Assembly: GCF_016834655.1 (NCBI RefSeq)
Contig: NZ_JAENHP010000001.1
Location: forward strand, 186,001 to 250,000
Direction of reading: 5' to 3'
From: Paractinoplanes ovalisporus
GTDB taxonomy: Bacteria > Actinomycetota > Actinomycetes > Mycobacteriales > Micromonosporaceae
DNA length: 64,000 bases
Shown: positions 7,738-16,108 of the stretch, in pieces
Numbering within the stretch: position 1 is the stretch's first letter
Layout of the letters: every line of letters begins with the position of its first letter
Notes under the pieces: generated by a model
Databases searched by the model: none
Told to the model about the DNA's origin: nothing
Seen by the model: only the letters and a program-made list of their open reading frames with translations
Position numbers and translations under genes: made by a program

Positions 7738-9537
7738 ATGTCACCCTCCCCGCACGCCCGCCGTGGGCTGCTCGCCGGCGGTGTCGCCGGCCTGGTCACG
7801 GCCGGGCTGATCGTCTCGGTCGCCACCGCCGAGGCGGCCACCGTGTTCTCCGCCGATTTCGAGTCCGGGTCGAGCGGCTGGTCCAAGTCGGGCGGCACCT
7901 GGTCGGTCGTCTCCGACGGGTCGCAGGCCTTGCAACAGTCGGACACCGGCAGTGAACGGGCCCGCCAGTTCGCCGGCGACACCGGCTGGACCAACTATTC
8001 CGTGCAGGCCCGGGTCAAGGCGACCGCGTTCGGTTCCACCGCCGGCGTGGTCGCGTTGACGGCCCGGGCCGCGGGGGCCACCAAGATGTACCGGCTGTCG
8101 CTGACCGGGGCCAACCGGGTCCAGCTGGAGGCCATGAACGGCAGCGCGATCGCCGTGCTGGGCGGCCTCAGCCAGACCATCTCGACCAGCACCTGGTACA
8201 CGCTGCGGCTCACCGTCAGCGGCAGCACGATCAGCGGCACGGTGAACGGGACCAGCGTGGGCTCGGCCACCGACACGTCGATCGCGGCCGGACGGATCGG
8301 CCTGCTCACCGAGTCGGCCGCCGGGCGCTTCGACGACGTGGTCGTGGACGACGGGGGCACCACCACCCCGACGACTCCCCCGACCACGCCACCCACGACG
8401 CCGCCGACCACACCACCCACGACGCCACCCACGACCACTCCTCCGCCCACCAGCGGCGCCCTCTACGTGGCGCCCAACGGCAGCGCCTCGGCCGACGGCT
8501 CGCTGTCCAACCCGACCACCCTGGCCAGTGCGATCACGCGGGTCGCGGCCGGCGGGACCATCTATCTGCGCGGCGGCACCTATTCGTTCGCGCAGACGGT
8601 CACGATCGCGGCCGGAAACAACGGCACGTCGAGCGCGCGGAAGAAGCTCACCGCGTACGCGGGGGAAGTGCCGATCCTGAATTTCGCGGCCCAGGCCGAA
8701 GACCCGGCCAACCGTGGGCTCGCGGTGAACGGCAACTATTGGCACGTGTACGGGATCGTGGTCGAACGCGCCGGCGACAACGGCATCTTCGTGGGCGGCA
8801 GCAACAACATCTTCGAGCGTACGGTCACGCGTTTCAACCGGGACAGCGGGTTGCAGATCTCGCGCATCGCCTCGGACACGCCGAACAGCCAGTGGCCGGC
8901 GAACAACCTCGTGCTGAGCGCGGAATCGCACGACAACGCCGACTCGGACGGTGAGGACGCGGACGGGTTCGCGGCCAAGCTGACGGTCGGCAGCGGCAAC
9001 ACATTCCGGTACGCGGTGTCTCACAACAACATCGACGACGGGTGGGACCTCTACACCAAGACGGACACCGGCCCGATCGGACCGGTCACCATCGAGGACT
9101 CGCTCGCCTACAACAACGGGACCCTGTCGAACGGCGGCCAGGCCGGCGCGGGCGACCGCAACGGCTACAAGCTGGGCGGCGAGGACATCGGCGTCAACCA
9201 CACGATCCGGCGCAACATCGCGTACAAGAACGGCAAGCACGGGTTCACGTACAACCGGAACCTGGGCACGATGAGCGTTTCGAACAACGTGAGCATCGAC
9301 AACACCGAGCGCAACTTCTCGTTCGACGGCGGCACGTCGGTGTTCCGCAGCAACACGTCGTGTCGTTTCGCGAGCGGTTCGAACGACAAGATTGTCGGCA
9401 ACAGCGACAGTTCGAACCAGTTCTGGAGCGGAACGAACGGTTCGCGCTGCTCGACCATGAGCGGTTCGCTCACTTGGTCGTTCGCGAGCGACGGCAAGCT
9501 GGTCGTCTCACTCGGCGGCCGGGTCGTCACGCCCTGA
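7738..9537 (+). CDS. Secreted right-handed beta-helix protein, PL9-type pectate lyase
   Basis: A 599-residue protein with a Sec signal peptide of about 33 residues (twin Arg, hydrophobic GLVTAGLIVSVATAEA). Residues about 35-205 form a concanavalin-like or sugar-binding beta-sandwich (FSADFESGSSGWSKSGGTW). A Thr-Pro linker of TPPT repeats follows. The catalytic part has the DUF1565/PL9 features: LYVAPNGSASADGS, GGTIYLRGGTYSF, DADGFAAKL-like DGEDADGFAAKL, NIDDGWDLYTK, GDRNGYKLGGE and GFTYNRNLG. PL9 enzymes cleave polygalacturonate by beta-elimination with calcium. A good AAGGAG lies 8 bp before ATG 7738, which decides the start over upstream in-frame codons. It would act outside the cell on plant cell-wall pectin. 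No transport or uptake genes for oligogalacturonides sit beside it. Confidence 0.85.
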   Translation: MSPSPHARRGLLAGGVAGLVTAGLIVSVATAEAATVFSADFESGSSGWSKSGGTWSVVSDGSQALQQSDTGSERARQFAGDTGWTNYSVQARVKATAFGSTAGVVALTARAAGATKMYRLSLTGANRVQLEAMNGSAIAVLGGLSQTISTSTWYTLRLTVSGSTISGTVNGTSVGSATDTSIAAGRIGLLTESAAGRFDDVVVDDGGTTTPTTPPTTPPTTPPTTPPTTPPTTTPPPTSGALYVAPNGSASADGSLSNPTTLASAITRVAAGGTIYLRGGTYSFAQTVTIAAGNNGTSSARKKLTAYAGEVPILNFAAQAEDPANRGLAVNGNYWHVYGIVVERAGDNGIFVGGSNNIFERTVTRFNRDSGLQISRIASDTPNSQWPANNLVLSAESHDNADSDGEDADGFAAKLTVGSGNTFRYAVSHNNIDDGWDLYTKTDTGPIGPVTIEDSLAYNNGTLSNGGQAGAGDRNGYKLGGEDIGVNHTIRRNIAYKNGKHGFTYNRNLGTMSVSNNVSIDNTERNFSFDGGTSVFRSNTSCRFASGSNDKIVGNSDSSNQFWSGTNGSRCSTMSGSLTWSFASDGKLVVSLGGRVVTP

Positions 9538-9571
9538 GGCCGTTCTTATAGCTGCTGCGGAGGTCCGGCTC

Positions 9572-9600
9572 GCCCGGCGCCACCATGCACAGGGCCGGGC
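9572..9600 (+). terminator. Possible hairpin after the pectate lyase gene
   Basis: GCCCGGC (9572-9578) and GCCGGGC (9594-9600) can form a 7-bp stem about 35 bp after the stop codon. The loop is 15 bases and no T-tract follows, so the call is weak. Confidence 0.3.
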
Positions 9601-9741
9601 ACATCCGCGTCGACCGGCGCGTGTTGGAACCGGGCCTCCGCCGGAGTGGGGTCTGAGCCGTCCGCAGCCTTGGCCCCTCGACGGCCCCGACGCGGCCCGC
9701 CCTACAATCCACTGGCTTCGATCTGAGAGACGGGGGCCGGA

Positions 9742-9870
9742 ATGGACAACTGGGATCACGGGCGGGACCGCATCAAGGACAAGGAACAGGGCCGGAGGCT
9801 CCTGATCGTGTACGCCCTGGTGGCGCTGGCGATGCTGGTCATCGGCGTCGTGACGGGGTTCCTCAAGTAA
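9742..9870 (+). CDS. Small single-pass membrane protein
   Basis: A 42-residue reading frame starting with MDNWDHGRDR. A charged N-terminal stretch rich in Asp, Lys and Arg (RIKDKEQGRR) is followed by one strong transmembrane segment (LLIVYALVALAMLVIGVV) and a short tail TGFLK. The ATG follows GGGGGCCGGA, which can serve as a ribosome binding site. The charge pattern predicts the N-terminus inside. The end overlaps the convergent isochorismatase gene by 8 bp. Function unknown; small proteins of this sort are common and often missed in actinobacterial genomes. Confidence 0.6.
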   Translation: MDNWDHGRDRIKDKEQGRRLLIVYALVALAMLVIGVVTGFLK

Positions 9871-10423
9871 GCGGACTGCCCTCGGCGGAAGTGAGCGAGG
9901 CGGCCCAGGCGGCGACGGTCGTGACGGTGGCCTGGGCCGGGAAGACCTTCTCGGTGAGCACCCGGTGCACCTCGGGGTCGTTGTCCAGGCAGCCGTCGGC
10001 CAGGACGGTCACGACAAAATCGCGGTCGGCGGCCTCGCGCAGGGTCGACAGGACGACGCCGCTGGTCGCGATTCCGGTCAACACCAGCTCCCGTACGCCC
10101 TGAGCCCGCAACACCACCTCGAGATCGCTCCCGGTGAACGCGCTGACCCGCCGCTTGACGACCACGACATCCCCGTCGAGCGGTGCCACGTCGGGGTGGA
10201 TCGGGTTCGGGCGGGCCGGCATGCCACGCAGCCGCCCGAACATCCGGTTGTCTCCGCTGACCTCGGGCGCCCCGTCGCGGAAGCCGACCGTCACGTAGAC
10301 CACCGGAACGCCCCCGGCCCGCGCCGCCGCGATCGCCTCGGCCAGCCGCGGCAGATACTCCGGGTCCGGATAGCGGGCCACCACCGCTTCCTGCACATCC
10401 ATCACCAGCAGGGCCCTCGTCAT
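9863..10423 (-). CDS. Isochorismatase-like hydrolase lacking the catalytic cysteine
   Basis: A 186-residue protein of the isochorismatase/cysteine hydrolase fold: ALLVMDVQ with the conserved Asp near the N-terminus, VVYVTVGFRDGAPE, VVVKRRVSAFTGSDLE with the conserved Lys, and LVLTGIATSGVVLSTLREAADRDF. In nicotinamidase-type enzymes this last motif carries the nucleophile Cys (TxxC); here that position is Val, as in isochorismatases proper that do not use Cys. The substrate cannot be told. A GGAGGT lies 5-6 bp before ATG 10423. It diverges from a TetR-family gene and is the likely target of that regulator. Confidence 0.85.
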   Translation of the reverse strand: MTRALLVMDVQEAVVARYPDPEYLPRLAEAIAAARAGGVPVVYVTVGFRDGAPEVSGDNRMFGRLRGMPARPNPIHPDVAPLDGDVVVVKRRVSAFTGSDLEVVLRAQGVRELVLTGIATSGVVLSTLREAADRDFVVTVLADGCLDNDPEVHRVLTEKVFPAQATVTTVAAWAASLTSAEGSPLT

Positions 10424-10456
10424 CGCCCACCTCCCTGAAGCCAACCACGCGCGCCG

Positions 10457-10504
10457 CGAAGCCCGAGCCGGCCGCACGTGCCACGAAGCCCGAGCCGGCC
10501 GCAC
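10457..10504. repeat. 27-bp tandem duplication upstream of isochorismatase gene
   Basis: CGAAGCCCGAGCCGGCCGCAC occurs at 10457-10477 and 10484-10504, period 27 bp, within the 5' leader of the minus-strand gene. Confidence 0.85.
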
Positions 10505-10517
10505 CTGCAGCATCAAG

Positions 10518-10567
10518 AGTCATCACATGATTACTTATGCCCCGGGGCGTGTCAACAGCTGATGACT
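10518..10567. promoter_or_regulatory. Inverted repeats in the isochorismatase/TetR intergenic region
   Basis: AGTCATCA (10518-10525) and TGATGACT (10560-10567) are a perfect inverted pair flanking an A/T-richer core. The left arm also belongs to TCAT-CAC-ATGA, a short palindrome of its own. These are candidate sites for the TetR protein encoded at 10580. Confidence 0.5.
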
Positions 10568-10579
10568 TAGACTGCCCGC

Positions 10580-11131
10580 ATGCGCCCCCGGAACGCCGCC
10601 GCCACCCGCCAGGCCCTGCTCGAAGCCGCCCGGGACAGGTTCACCCGGGCCGGCTACGAGGGCACCACCCTGCGCGACGTGGCCGCCGACGCGGGCGTCA
10701 ACCTGGCCCTGATCAAGCGCTACTTCGGCTCGAAGGAGGGCCTGTTCAAGGCCGCGCTGGCCGCCTCGCCGCGCCTGCTCACCGACGTCCCGTCCGACCG
10801 GGCCGCGTTCGCCGAGGCCCTGAGCCGGCAACTGTCGGCCGACACGTGGCCCGAGTTCGGCGAACATCCCGTCCTCATGCTGCTGCGGGCCTCCGGCGAC
10901 GAATCGGTGACGGCCCGGCGGCGCGAGGCCCTGGAGGGCGCCGCCCAGCGCATCGTCGACGCCCTCGGCCCGGCCCCGGACGCCCTGCTGCGCGCCGAGC
11001 TGCTGGTCGCCCTCGGCGTCGGCGTGGCCGTGCTGCGCTCCGCGGTCGGCGTCGAACCCCTGAGCGAGGCCACCGCCGACGATCTGACCGGTCCCCTGCG
11101 GGCCATCGTGGACGCCCTGATGCCCTCCTGA
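10580..11131 (+). CDS. TetR-family transcriptional regulator
   Basis: A 183-residue protein. The N-terminal helix-turn-helix is clear: RQALLEAARDRFTRAGYEGTTLRDVAADAGVN, with recognition helix LALIKRYFGSKEGLF. The C-terminal ligand-binding part (FAEALSRQL, VLMLLRASGDESV) resembles that of another TetR protein in this window (50545-51135), so the two may be paralogues. It is likely an autorepressor that also controls the divergent isochorismatase-like gene. The ATG at 10580 lies right after the inverted repeats. Confidence 0.9.
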   Translation: MRPRNAAATRQALLEAARDRFTRAGYEGTTLRDVAADAGVNLALIKRYFGSKEGLFKAALAASPRLLTDVPSDRAAFAEALSRQLSADTWPEFGEHPVLMLLRASGDESVTARRREALEGAAQRIVDALGPAPDALLRAELLVALGVGVAVLRSAVGVEPLSEATADDLTGPLRAIVDALMPS

Positions 11132-11202
11132 CCGCCCCCGTCACAATTCCGGCCCGCGCGGTGACTTGAGGTCGTACCCCGTACAAACGGAGGAGGATCT
11201 CG

Positions 11203-11574
11203 ATGAATGTCGCGCTGTGGATCGCCGCGGGACTGCTGGCGGCGGTGGCGCTGACCGGCGGTGTGACGAAGACGTTCGTACGCCGGGAACGCCTGGCCGC
11301 GCAGCACGGCGGGGAATGGACCGCGGACGTGAGCCCCGGTTTCGTGAAGACTCTGGGTGTGCTCGAACTCCTGGCCGCGGCCGGCCTGATCCTGCCCGCG
11401 CTCACCGGCATCGCGCCCGGGATGGTCGCGGTGACGGCCGGCTGCTGGGTGCTGCTGATGATCGGCGCCATGATCACCCACTACCGACGCGGTGGCCTCG
11501 ACCGGTTCGTCCTGCTCAACGTGATCTATCTGACGATCGCCGCGTTCGTCGCCTGGGGACGGCTGCCGGCATGA
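11203..11574 (+). CDS. DoxX-family membrane protein
   Basis: A 123-residue integral membrane protein with four predicted helices: near residues 4-22, 46-66, 70-92 and 98-118. The sequence between the first two helices (TKTFVRRERLA, GEWTADVSPGFVKTLGVLE) is characteristic of DoxX-like proteins. GGAGGAGG lies 6 bp before the ATG. Its stop overlaps the start of the downstream sigma factor gene by 4 bp, so the two are co-translated. ECF41 sigma factors are often linked to DoxX, carboxymuconolactone decarboxylase-like or oxidoreductase genes, which makes this protein a probable member of that sigma factor's regulon. Confidence 0.85.
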   Translation: MNVALWIAAGLLAAVALTGGVTKTFVRRERLAAQHGGEWTADVSPGFVKTLGVLELLAAAGLILPALTGIAPGMVAVTAGCWVLLMIGAMITHYRRGGLDRFVLLNVIYLTIAAFVAWGRLPA

Positions 11575-12452
11575 GCGAGCAGCACACCGAAGCCTTCGTC
11601 GCGCACCGGAACCTGCTCTTCACGGTGGCCTACGAGATGCTGGGCTCGGCCGCCGACGCCGAGGACGTGCTCCAGGAGACGTGGCTGCAGTGGATCAAAA
11701 TCGAGTTCCCGTCCGTACGGGATCCCCGCGCGTTCCTGGTCCGGGTGACCACCCGCCAGGCGCTGAACCGGCTGCGCACGATGCGGCGGCGCAAGGAGTC
11801 GTACGTCGGTTCGTGGCTCCCCGAGCCGTTGCTCACCGCGCCCGACGTGGCCGAGGACGCGGAGCTCGCCGAGAGCGTGTCGATCGCCCTCATGCTGGTG
11901 CTGGAGACGCTGTCGCCGACCGAACGTGCGGTGTTCGTGCTGCGGGAGGCGTTCGCGTTCGGCTACGACGAGATCGCCGCTGCGGTCGGCAAGACCCCGG
12001 CCGCCGTACGGCAGATCGCGCACCGCGCCCGCAAACACGTCGACGCCCGGCGGCCGCGCGAGGCCGTCACCGTCGCCGAGACGCGCGCCGCCCTGGAGTC
12101 GTTCCGGCGCGCGCTCGAAACCGGCGACCTCCAGGGCATGCTCGACGTGCTGGCCCCCGACGTGGTGCTGATAGCCGACGGCGGCGGCGTGAAACAGGCC
12201 GTCCAGCGCCCGATCGCCGGCGCGGACAAGGTAGCCCGGCTCATGCAGGGCGGCTTCTCCCGTGTCGCCGACCGCATGACAATGGAGCCGGCCACGATCA
12301 ACGGCGGCTTCGCCATGACGACGTACCTGGACGGCGCCCTCGACGGCGTCATGACCGCCCGCGTCGAGGGCGGCCGGATCGTTGCCCTGTACTACGTCCG
12401 CAACCCGGACAAGCTCTCCCGCATCGGGACCGAGACCCCGCTGTCCCGCTGA
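11571..12452 (+). CDS. ECF41-type RNA polymerase sigma factor with C-terminal SnoaL-like domain
   Basis: A 293-residue protein. Sigma region 2 spans about residues 7-75 (LLFTVAYEMLGSAADAEDVLQETWLQW) and region 4 about 110-165 (LSPTERAVFVLREAFAFGYDEIA, AVRQIAHRARKHV). The linker has the ECF41 signature WLPEP. The C-terminal NTF2/SnoaL-like domain (from about 180) carries the DGGGVK variant of the ECF41 DGGGK motif and ends with a strand plus NPDKLS. In ECF41 proteins this domain takes the place of an anti-sigma factor and tunes activity. The ATG is set by the 4-bp overlap with the DoxX gene; longer readings would extend through that gene. Confidence 0.9.
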   Translation: MSEQHTEAFVAHRNLLFTVAYEMLGSAADAEDVLQETWLQWIKIEFPSVRDPRAFLVRVTTRQALNRLRTMRRRKESYVGSWLPEPLLTAPDVAEDAELAESVSIALMLVLETLSPTERAVFVLREAFAFGYDEIAAAVGKTPAAVRQIAHRARKHVDARRPREAVTVAETRAALESFRRALETGDLQGMLDVLAPDVVLIADGGGVKQAVQRPIAGADKVARLMQGGFSRVADRMTMEPATINGGFAMTTYLDGALDGVMTARVEGGRIVALYYVRNPDKLSRIGTETPLSR

Positions 12453-12454
12453 CC

Positions 12455-12468
12455 CACCCTCTCGGGTG
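12455..12468 (+). terminator. Short hairpin after the sigma factor gene
   Basis: CACCC-TCTC-GGGTG forms a perfect 5-bp stem with a 4-base loop directly after the stop codon. It has no T-tract. Confidence 0.35.
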
Positions 12469-12575
12469 AATCCGAACTCGGCACGGTCCGCAGCTCCGGC
12501 GTCACCGATGTGGCCCTAATGTGGAGCGGAGGCCCGTGGGATCCGGGCAACCTGGTCGCTGGAGGTAGCCCGCCG

Positions 12576-12980
12576 GTGGACGAGATCACCACGATCGTGA
12601 CCGCACTCGCGGCCGGCGCCGCCGCCGGTGTCTCGGGTACGGCGTCCGACGCCGTGAAGGATGCCTACGATCTGCTCAAGGCCCTTCTGCGACGCCGGTT
12701 CACCGGGCGCGATGCGGCCCGCCGCGAACTCGACGCCGAAGAGACCGAACCCGGCGTCTGGCGGGCCCGCATCGGCGACGACCTCAACGAGTCCGGTGCT
12801 GCCGCCGACAGCCAGGTGCTCACCACGGCGCAGGAGCTGCTCACGGCGGCCCGAGCCTCCCGGGCATCCCGGACGACCATCAACGTCGACACCAATCACG
12901 GCGCCGTCGGCGAGTTCAGCGGGCCCATAACCTTTGATCAGCGCACCCAACTCCCCCCGACAGCACCGGCAGCCGAGTAG
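12576..12980 (+). CDS. Small helical protein with C-terminal amyloid-like motif; putative cell-death effector paired with the NLR
   Basis: A 134-residue protein from the GTG at 12576, which follows GGAGG by about 9-10 bp; a longer frame from 12510 is possible but less likely. Residues 1-42 are helical and hydrophobic, then basic (MDEITTIVTALAAGAAAG, AYDLLKALLRRRF). Residues 43-98 are a charged helical region. Residues 101-120 form a short beta-prone motif (INVD, then GAVGEFSGPITF) and a Pro-rich tail follows. The motif closely resembles residues 3-14 of the NB-ARC/TPR protein encoded 54 bp downstream. This layout, an N-terminal membrane-active-like helical domain and a C-terminal short motif, matches the Bell-type effectors with amyloid signalling sequences described near NLR genes in multicellular bacteria. 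The effector role is inferred from layout, not shown. Confidence 0.65.
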   Translation: MDEITTIVTALAAGAAAGVSGTASDAVKDAYDLLKALLRRRFTGRDAARRELDAEETEPGVWRARIGDDLNESGAAADSQVLTTAQELLTAARASRASRTTINVDTNHGAVGEFSGPITFDQRTQLPPTAPAAE

Positions 12981-13033
12981 AGGCGACGACTGCCGGCGGT
13001 CGTTCACCCACGCCCGCCCTGACCGTCCAGGAA

Positions 13034-16000
13034 GTGTCCGGCGCGGTCGGGACTTTCTACGCTCCGGTCACGATCGGCGGCCGCAGTCCCGTCCGCTGGC
13101 CCTACCGCGTCGGCGTGGTGCCCAGGCTGGCGGCCGGCCGCCAGCCGCGCCCGGTCGACGACGAGCTGGCCGAGGCGGTCGACGCCGGCGGCACGGCCGT
13201 GGTGTGTCAGGTGCTGGCGGGGCTGGGTGGCGTCGGGAAGACACAGCTCGCGGCCCACCTGGCCGAGCAGATGTGGCTGGCCCGGCGGATCGACCTGCTC
13301 ATGTGGGTGACAGCGGGCACCCGCGCCGGAATCCTGACCACGTTCGCCCGCACCGGCGCCGACATCACCGGCGTGGAAGACCCCGACCTCGGATTGGCCG
13401 CAGGTCGTCTGCTGGCATGGTTGGCCGGCACCGATCGACCATGGCTGATCGTCCTGGATGACGTCACCGATCCCATGGACCTGTCCGAGCTGTGGCCACC
13501 CGACACCCCGTACGGCCGTACGGTCGTGACCACCCGCCGCCGCGACGCCGCCCTGCTGTCCGGCCGGTCTCTCGTGGACGTGGGCGTGTTCGCCGCCGAG
13601 GAGGCCGTCTCCTATCTGAACCGGCAGCTCGGCGCCTCTCCGCACCGGGTCGAGGAAGCCGGGCAGTTGGCGGCCGATCTCGGCTATCTGCCGCTCGCGC
13701 TGGCCCAGGCGGCGACGTACATCCGCGATCAGGATCTCACCTGCGCGGACTATCGCACCCGCCTGGCCCGGCGCCGGCTCCTGGAGATGAGCCCCCGGGT
13801 GCGGCCGGACGGACAGCGGCGTCCGGTCACGGCCACGTGGACGGTGTCGGTCGAACTCGCGAACGCCGATACGGACGGCCTGGCCGACCGGCTGTTGCAG
13901 ATAGCCGCCGTGCTCGACCCGAACGGCATTCCGGCCGGTCTGTTCACCACCCGCGCGGCATTCGCGCTCTACCGGCCGCACCGGCACCGGAGCACCGACA
14001 CCGACGACGTGCACGATGCCGTCCGGACCCTCCACCGTCTCGGCCTCGCCGACGCTGACGACGGGCTGCTGCGGGTGCATGCCCTCGTGCAGAGGACCAT
14101 CCGGGAGAGCACCCCCGAACAGCACCGGCAGACCGCCGCGATCACCGCGGCCGACGCTCTGGTCGAGTTGTGGCCCGCCATCGAGAGCTCCCCGGACAAG
14201 GCGCGTCTGGGCCAGCTGCTGCGGGCGAACACCGCTGTCCTGAACACCGTCGCCGGTCCAGCTCTGTGGCGGGCACCCGACGGGCGGAGCCAGGCTCACC
14301 GCGTGCTGTTCCGGGCCGGAGCCAGCCTCGGTGAGCTGGGACTCGTCATCACCGCCCGGCGGCACTTCGCCCAACTCGTCACCGCGTCGACGGCACAGCT
14401 GGGCGCTGATCATCCTGACACCCTGGCCGTGCGGCACCATCTGGCCTTCTGGCAAGGCAAGGCCGGAGATCCGCGGGGCGCCGCTCTGGCCTTCGAGCAA
14501 CTGCTCCGTGACCGCCTCCGGATTCTCGGACCCGACGACCCCGCCACCCTTTCCGCCCGCAGCAATCTGGCCCGCTGGAGCGGGCACGCCGGCGACCCCG
14601 GAGGCGCCGCCGCCGCATTCGAACACCTTGTGCCCGACTTCCTCCGGGTGCTCGGCGCCGACCATCCGGAGACTCTCGCCGCGAAGCACAACGTCGCTCG
14701 ATGGCAGGGTGCCGCCGGCAACCCCAACGGAGCTGCCGCGGCTTTCCAGCGGCTGCTCGGCGACCGTAGCCGCATCCAAGGCCCGGACCACCCCGACACT
14801 CTCACCACCCGCAGCAATCTTGCCTACTGGCAGGGCAAGGCCGGCGCCTACCGCGGGGCCGTTGCGGCGTTCGAAACTCTCCTCCCCGACCTGGTACGCG
14901 TGCTGGGCGCCGACCACCCGGAGACCCTTGCCGCCCGCCACGAGATCGCCCGCTGGCGGGGCACCGCGGGCGATCCGAGCGGTGCGGCGGCCGGGTTCGC
15001 CCAGCTGCTGGCCGACCAGTTACGCGTGCTGGGGCCCGACCATCCGCACACGCTCGCGACACGCGGCAACTTCGCCTACTGGCGTGGGGAAGCCGGCGAC
15101 CCCGGTTCGGCCGCGGCGGCGTTCCACGAACTGCTCGCCGACCGGCTGCGGGTGCTCGGCCCCGACCACCCGCATACCCTGGGAACGCGGAGCAACCTGG
15201 CTAGATGGCGCGGGCAGGCCGGCGACCCCGCACTGGCCGCGGAACTGTTCACCGAGCTCATGCCGGACCTCCTGCGGATACTCGGCACCGACCACCCCGA
15301 GACGCTGACGGCCCGGCACGAGATCGCCCGCTGGCGCGGGGCGATGGGCGACCCGGCCGGAGCCACCGCCGAGTTCGAACGGCTACTGCCCGACCAGCTG
15401 CGGGTGCTCGGCCCCGACCATCCGCAGACACTTGCGACCCGCAGCAACCTGGCCTACTGGCACGGCAAAGCCGGTCAGTTCGGCAAGGCGGTCAGCGCCT
15501 TCGACCAGCTGCTCCCCGATCTCGAACGGGTCCTCGGTCCCGACTACCCGGAGACTCTGGCCGCTCGGCACGAGCTGGCCCGATGGCGAGGTGCGACCGG
15601 CGATCCGTACGCCGCCGCCCGGGGGTTCGAGCAACTGCTTCCCGACCAGCTCCGCGTACTCGGCCCCGACCATCCCCACACGCTTGCGACCCGCAGCAAC
15701 CTGGCCTACTGGCAGGGCCGTGTGGGCGAGCCGGCGCGGTCGGCAGCCACGTTCGACGCGCTGCTGCCCGACTTCCTGCGGGTCCTCGGCCCCGACCATC
15801 CGGAGACGCTCGCGGTCCGGCACGAGGTCGCGCGATCGCGGGGCGTGATCGGTGATGCGACGGCGGCCGTGGCGAGGTTCCGGCAGCTGCTGCCCGACCA
15901 GCTCCGGATCCTTGGCCCGGACCACCCCCACACCCTTGCGACCCGCAGCACCCTGGCCTACTGGACAGGACGCGGCGGCGACGTGACCGGTGCCGTCGCC

Positions 16001-16108
16001 GCTTATGAACAGCTTCTCCCCGACATGTTGCGGGTGCTCGGTCCCGAGCACCCGGAGACCGCGACTGCCCGCCGGAACCTGGCCGGGCTATCGGAGGCCG
16101 GGCGATGA
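13034..16108 (+). CDS. NB-ARC/TPR STAND ATPase (NLR-like) with N-terminal amyloid-like motif
   Basis: A 1024-residue protein from a GTG start; a stop lies in frame at 12935 and no other usual start codon lies between. Residues 3-14 (GAVGTFYAPVTI) repeat the motif at the C-terminus of the upstream protein. The NB-ARC domain has the lead-in WPYRVGVVPRLA, Walker A GLGGVGKT near 63-70, Walker B PWLIVLDDV near 136-144, a TTRRR sensor near 166-170 and a GLPL-like GYLPLAL near 217-223. From about 400 to the end there are about a dozen or more kinesin-light-chain-type TPRs of 42-43 residues with the core RVLGPDHPHTLATRSNLAYW. By analogy with NLRs, the repeats sense a ligand, the ATPase oligomerises, and the N-terminal motif seeds assembly of the partner. 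The 3' end overlaps the convergent oxidoreductase gene by 21 bp. Confidence 0.9.
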   Translation: MSGAVGTFYAPVTIGGRSPVRWPYRVGVVPRLAAGRQPRPVDDELAEAVDAGGTAVVCQVLAGLGGVGKTQLAAHLAEQMWLARRIDLLMWVTAGTRAGILTTFARTGADITGVEDPDLGLAAGRLLAWLAGTDRPWLIVLDDVTDPMDLSELWPPDTPYGRTVVTTRRRDAALLSGRSLVDVGVFAAEEAVSYLNRQLGASPHRVEEAGQLAADLGYLPLALAQAATYIRDQDLTCADYRTRLARRRLLEMSPRVRPDGQRRPVTATWTVSVELANADTDGLADRLLQIAAVLDPNGIPAGLFTTRAAFALYRPHRHRSTDTDDVHDAVRTLHRLGLADADDGLLRVHALVQRTIRESTPEQHRQTAAITAADALVELWPAIESSPDKARLGQLLRANTAVLNTVAGPALWRAPDGRSQAHRVLFRAGASLGELGLVITARRHFAQLVTASTAQLGADHPDTLAVRHHLAFWQGKAGDPRGAALAFEQLLRDRLRILGPDDPATLSARSNLARWSGHAGDPGGAAAAFEHLVPDFLRVLGADHPETLAAKHNVARWQGAAGNPNGAAAAFQRLLGDRSRIQGPDHPDTLTTRSNLAYWQGKAGAYRGAVAAFETLLPDLVRVLGADHPETLAARHEIARWRGTAGDPSGAAAGFAQLLADQLRVLGPDHPHTLATRGNFAYWRGEAGDPGSAAAAFHELLADRLRVLGPDHPHTLGTRSNLARWRGQAGDPALAAELFTELMPDLLRILGTDHPETLTARHEIARWRGAMGDPAGATAEFERLLPDQLRVLGPDHPQTLATRSNLAYWHGKAGQFGKAVSAFDQLLPDLERVLGPDYPETLAARHELARWRGATGDPYAAARGFEQLLPDQLRVLGPDHPHTLATRSNLAYWQGRVGEPARSAATFDALLPDFLRVLGPDHPETLAVRHEVARSRGVIGDATAAVARFRQLLPDQLRILGPDHPHTLATRSTLAYWTGRGGDVTGAVAAYEQLLPDMLRVLGPEHPETATARRNLAGLSEAGR

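Noticed and set aside
9538..9741. Small minus-strand reading frames in the gap after the pectate lyase gene
   Set aside because: They lack a ribosome binding site and recognisable sequence.
10580..11131. Fusion of TetR with the downstream DoxX gene
   Set aside because: A clear stop and a 71-bp gap with its own ribosome binding site separate them.
12510..12575. Longer N-terminus of the small helical protein
   Set aside because: The extra 22 residues (Trp/Gly/Pro-rich) precede a well-placed GGAGG and GTG; the helical domain starts at 12576.
13004..14941. A 645-residue minus-strand reading frame
   Set aside because: It mirrors the NB-ARC/TPR gene; its repeats are the reverse image of the TPR codons.
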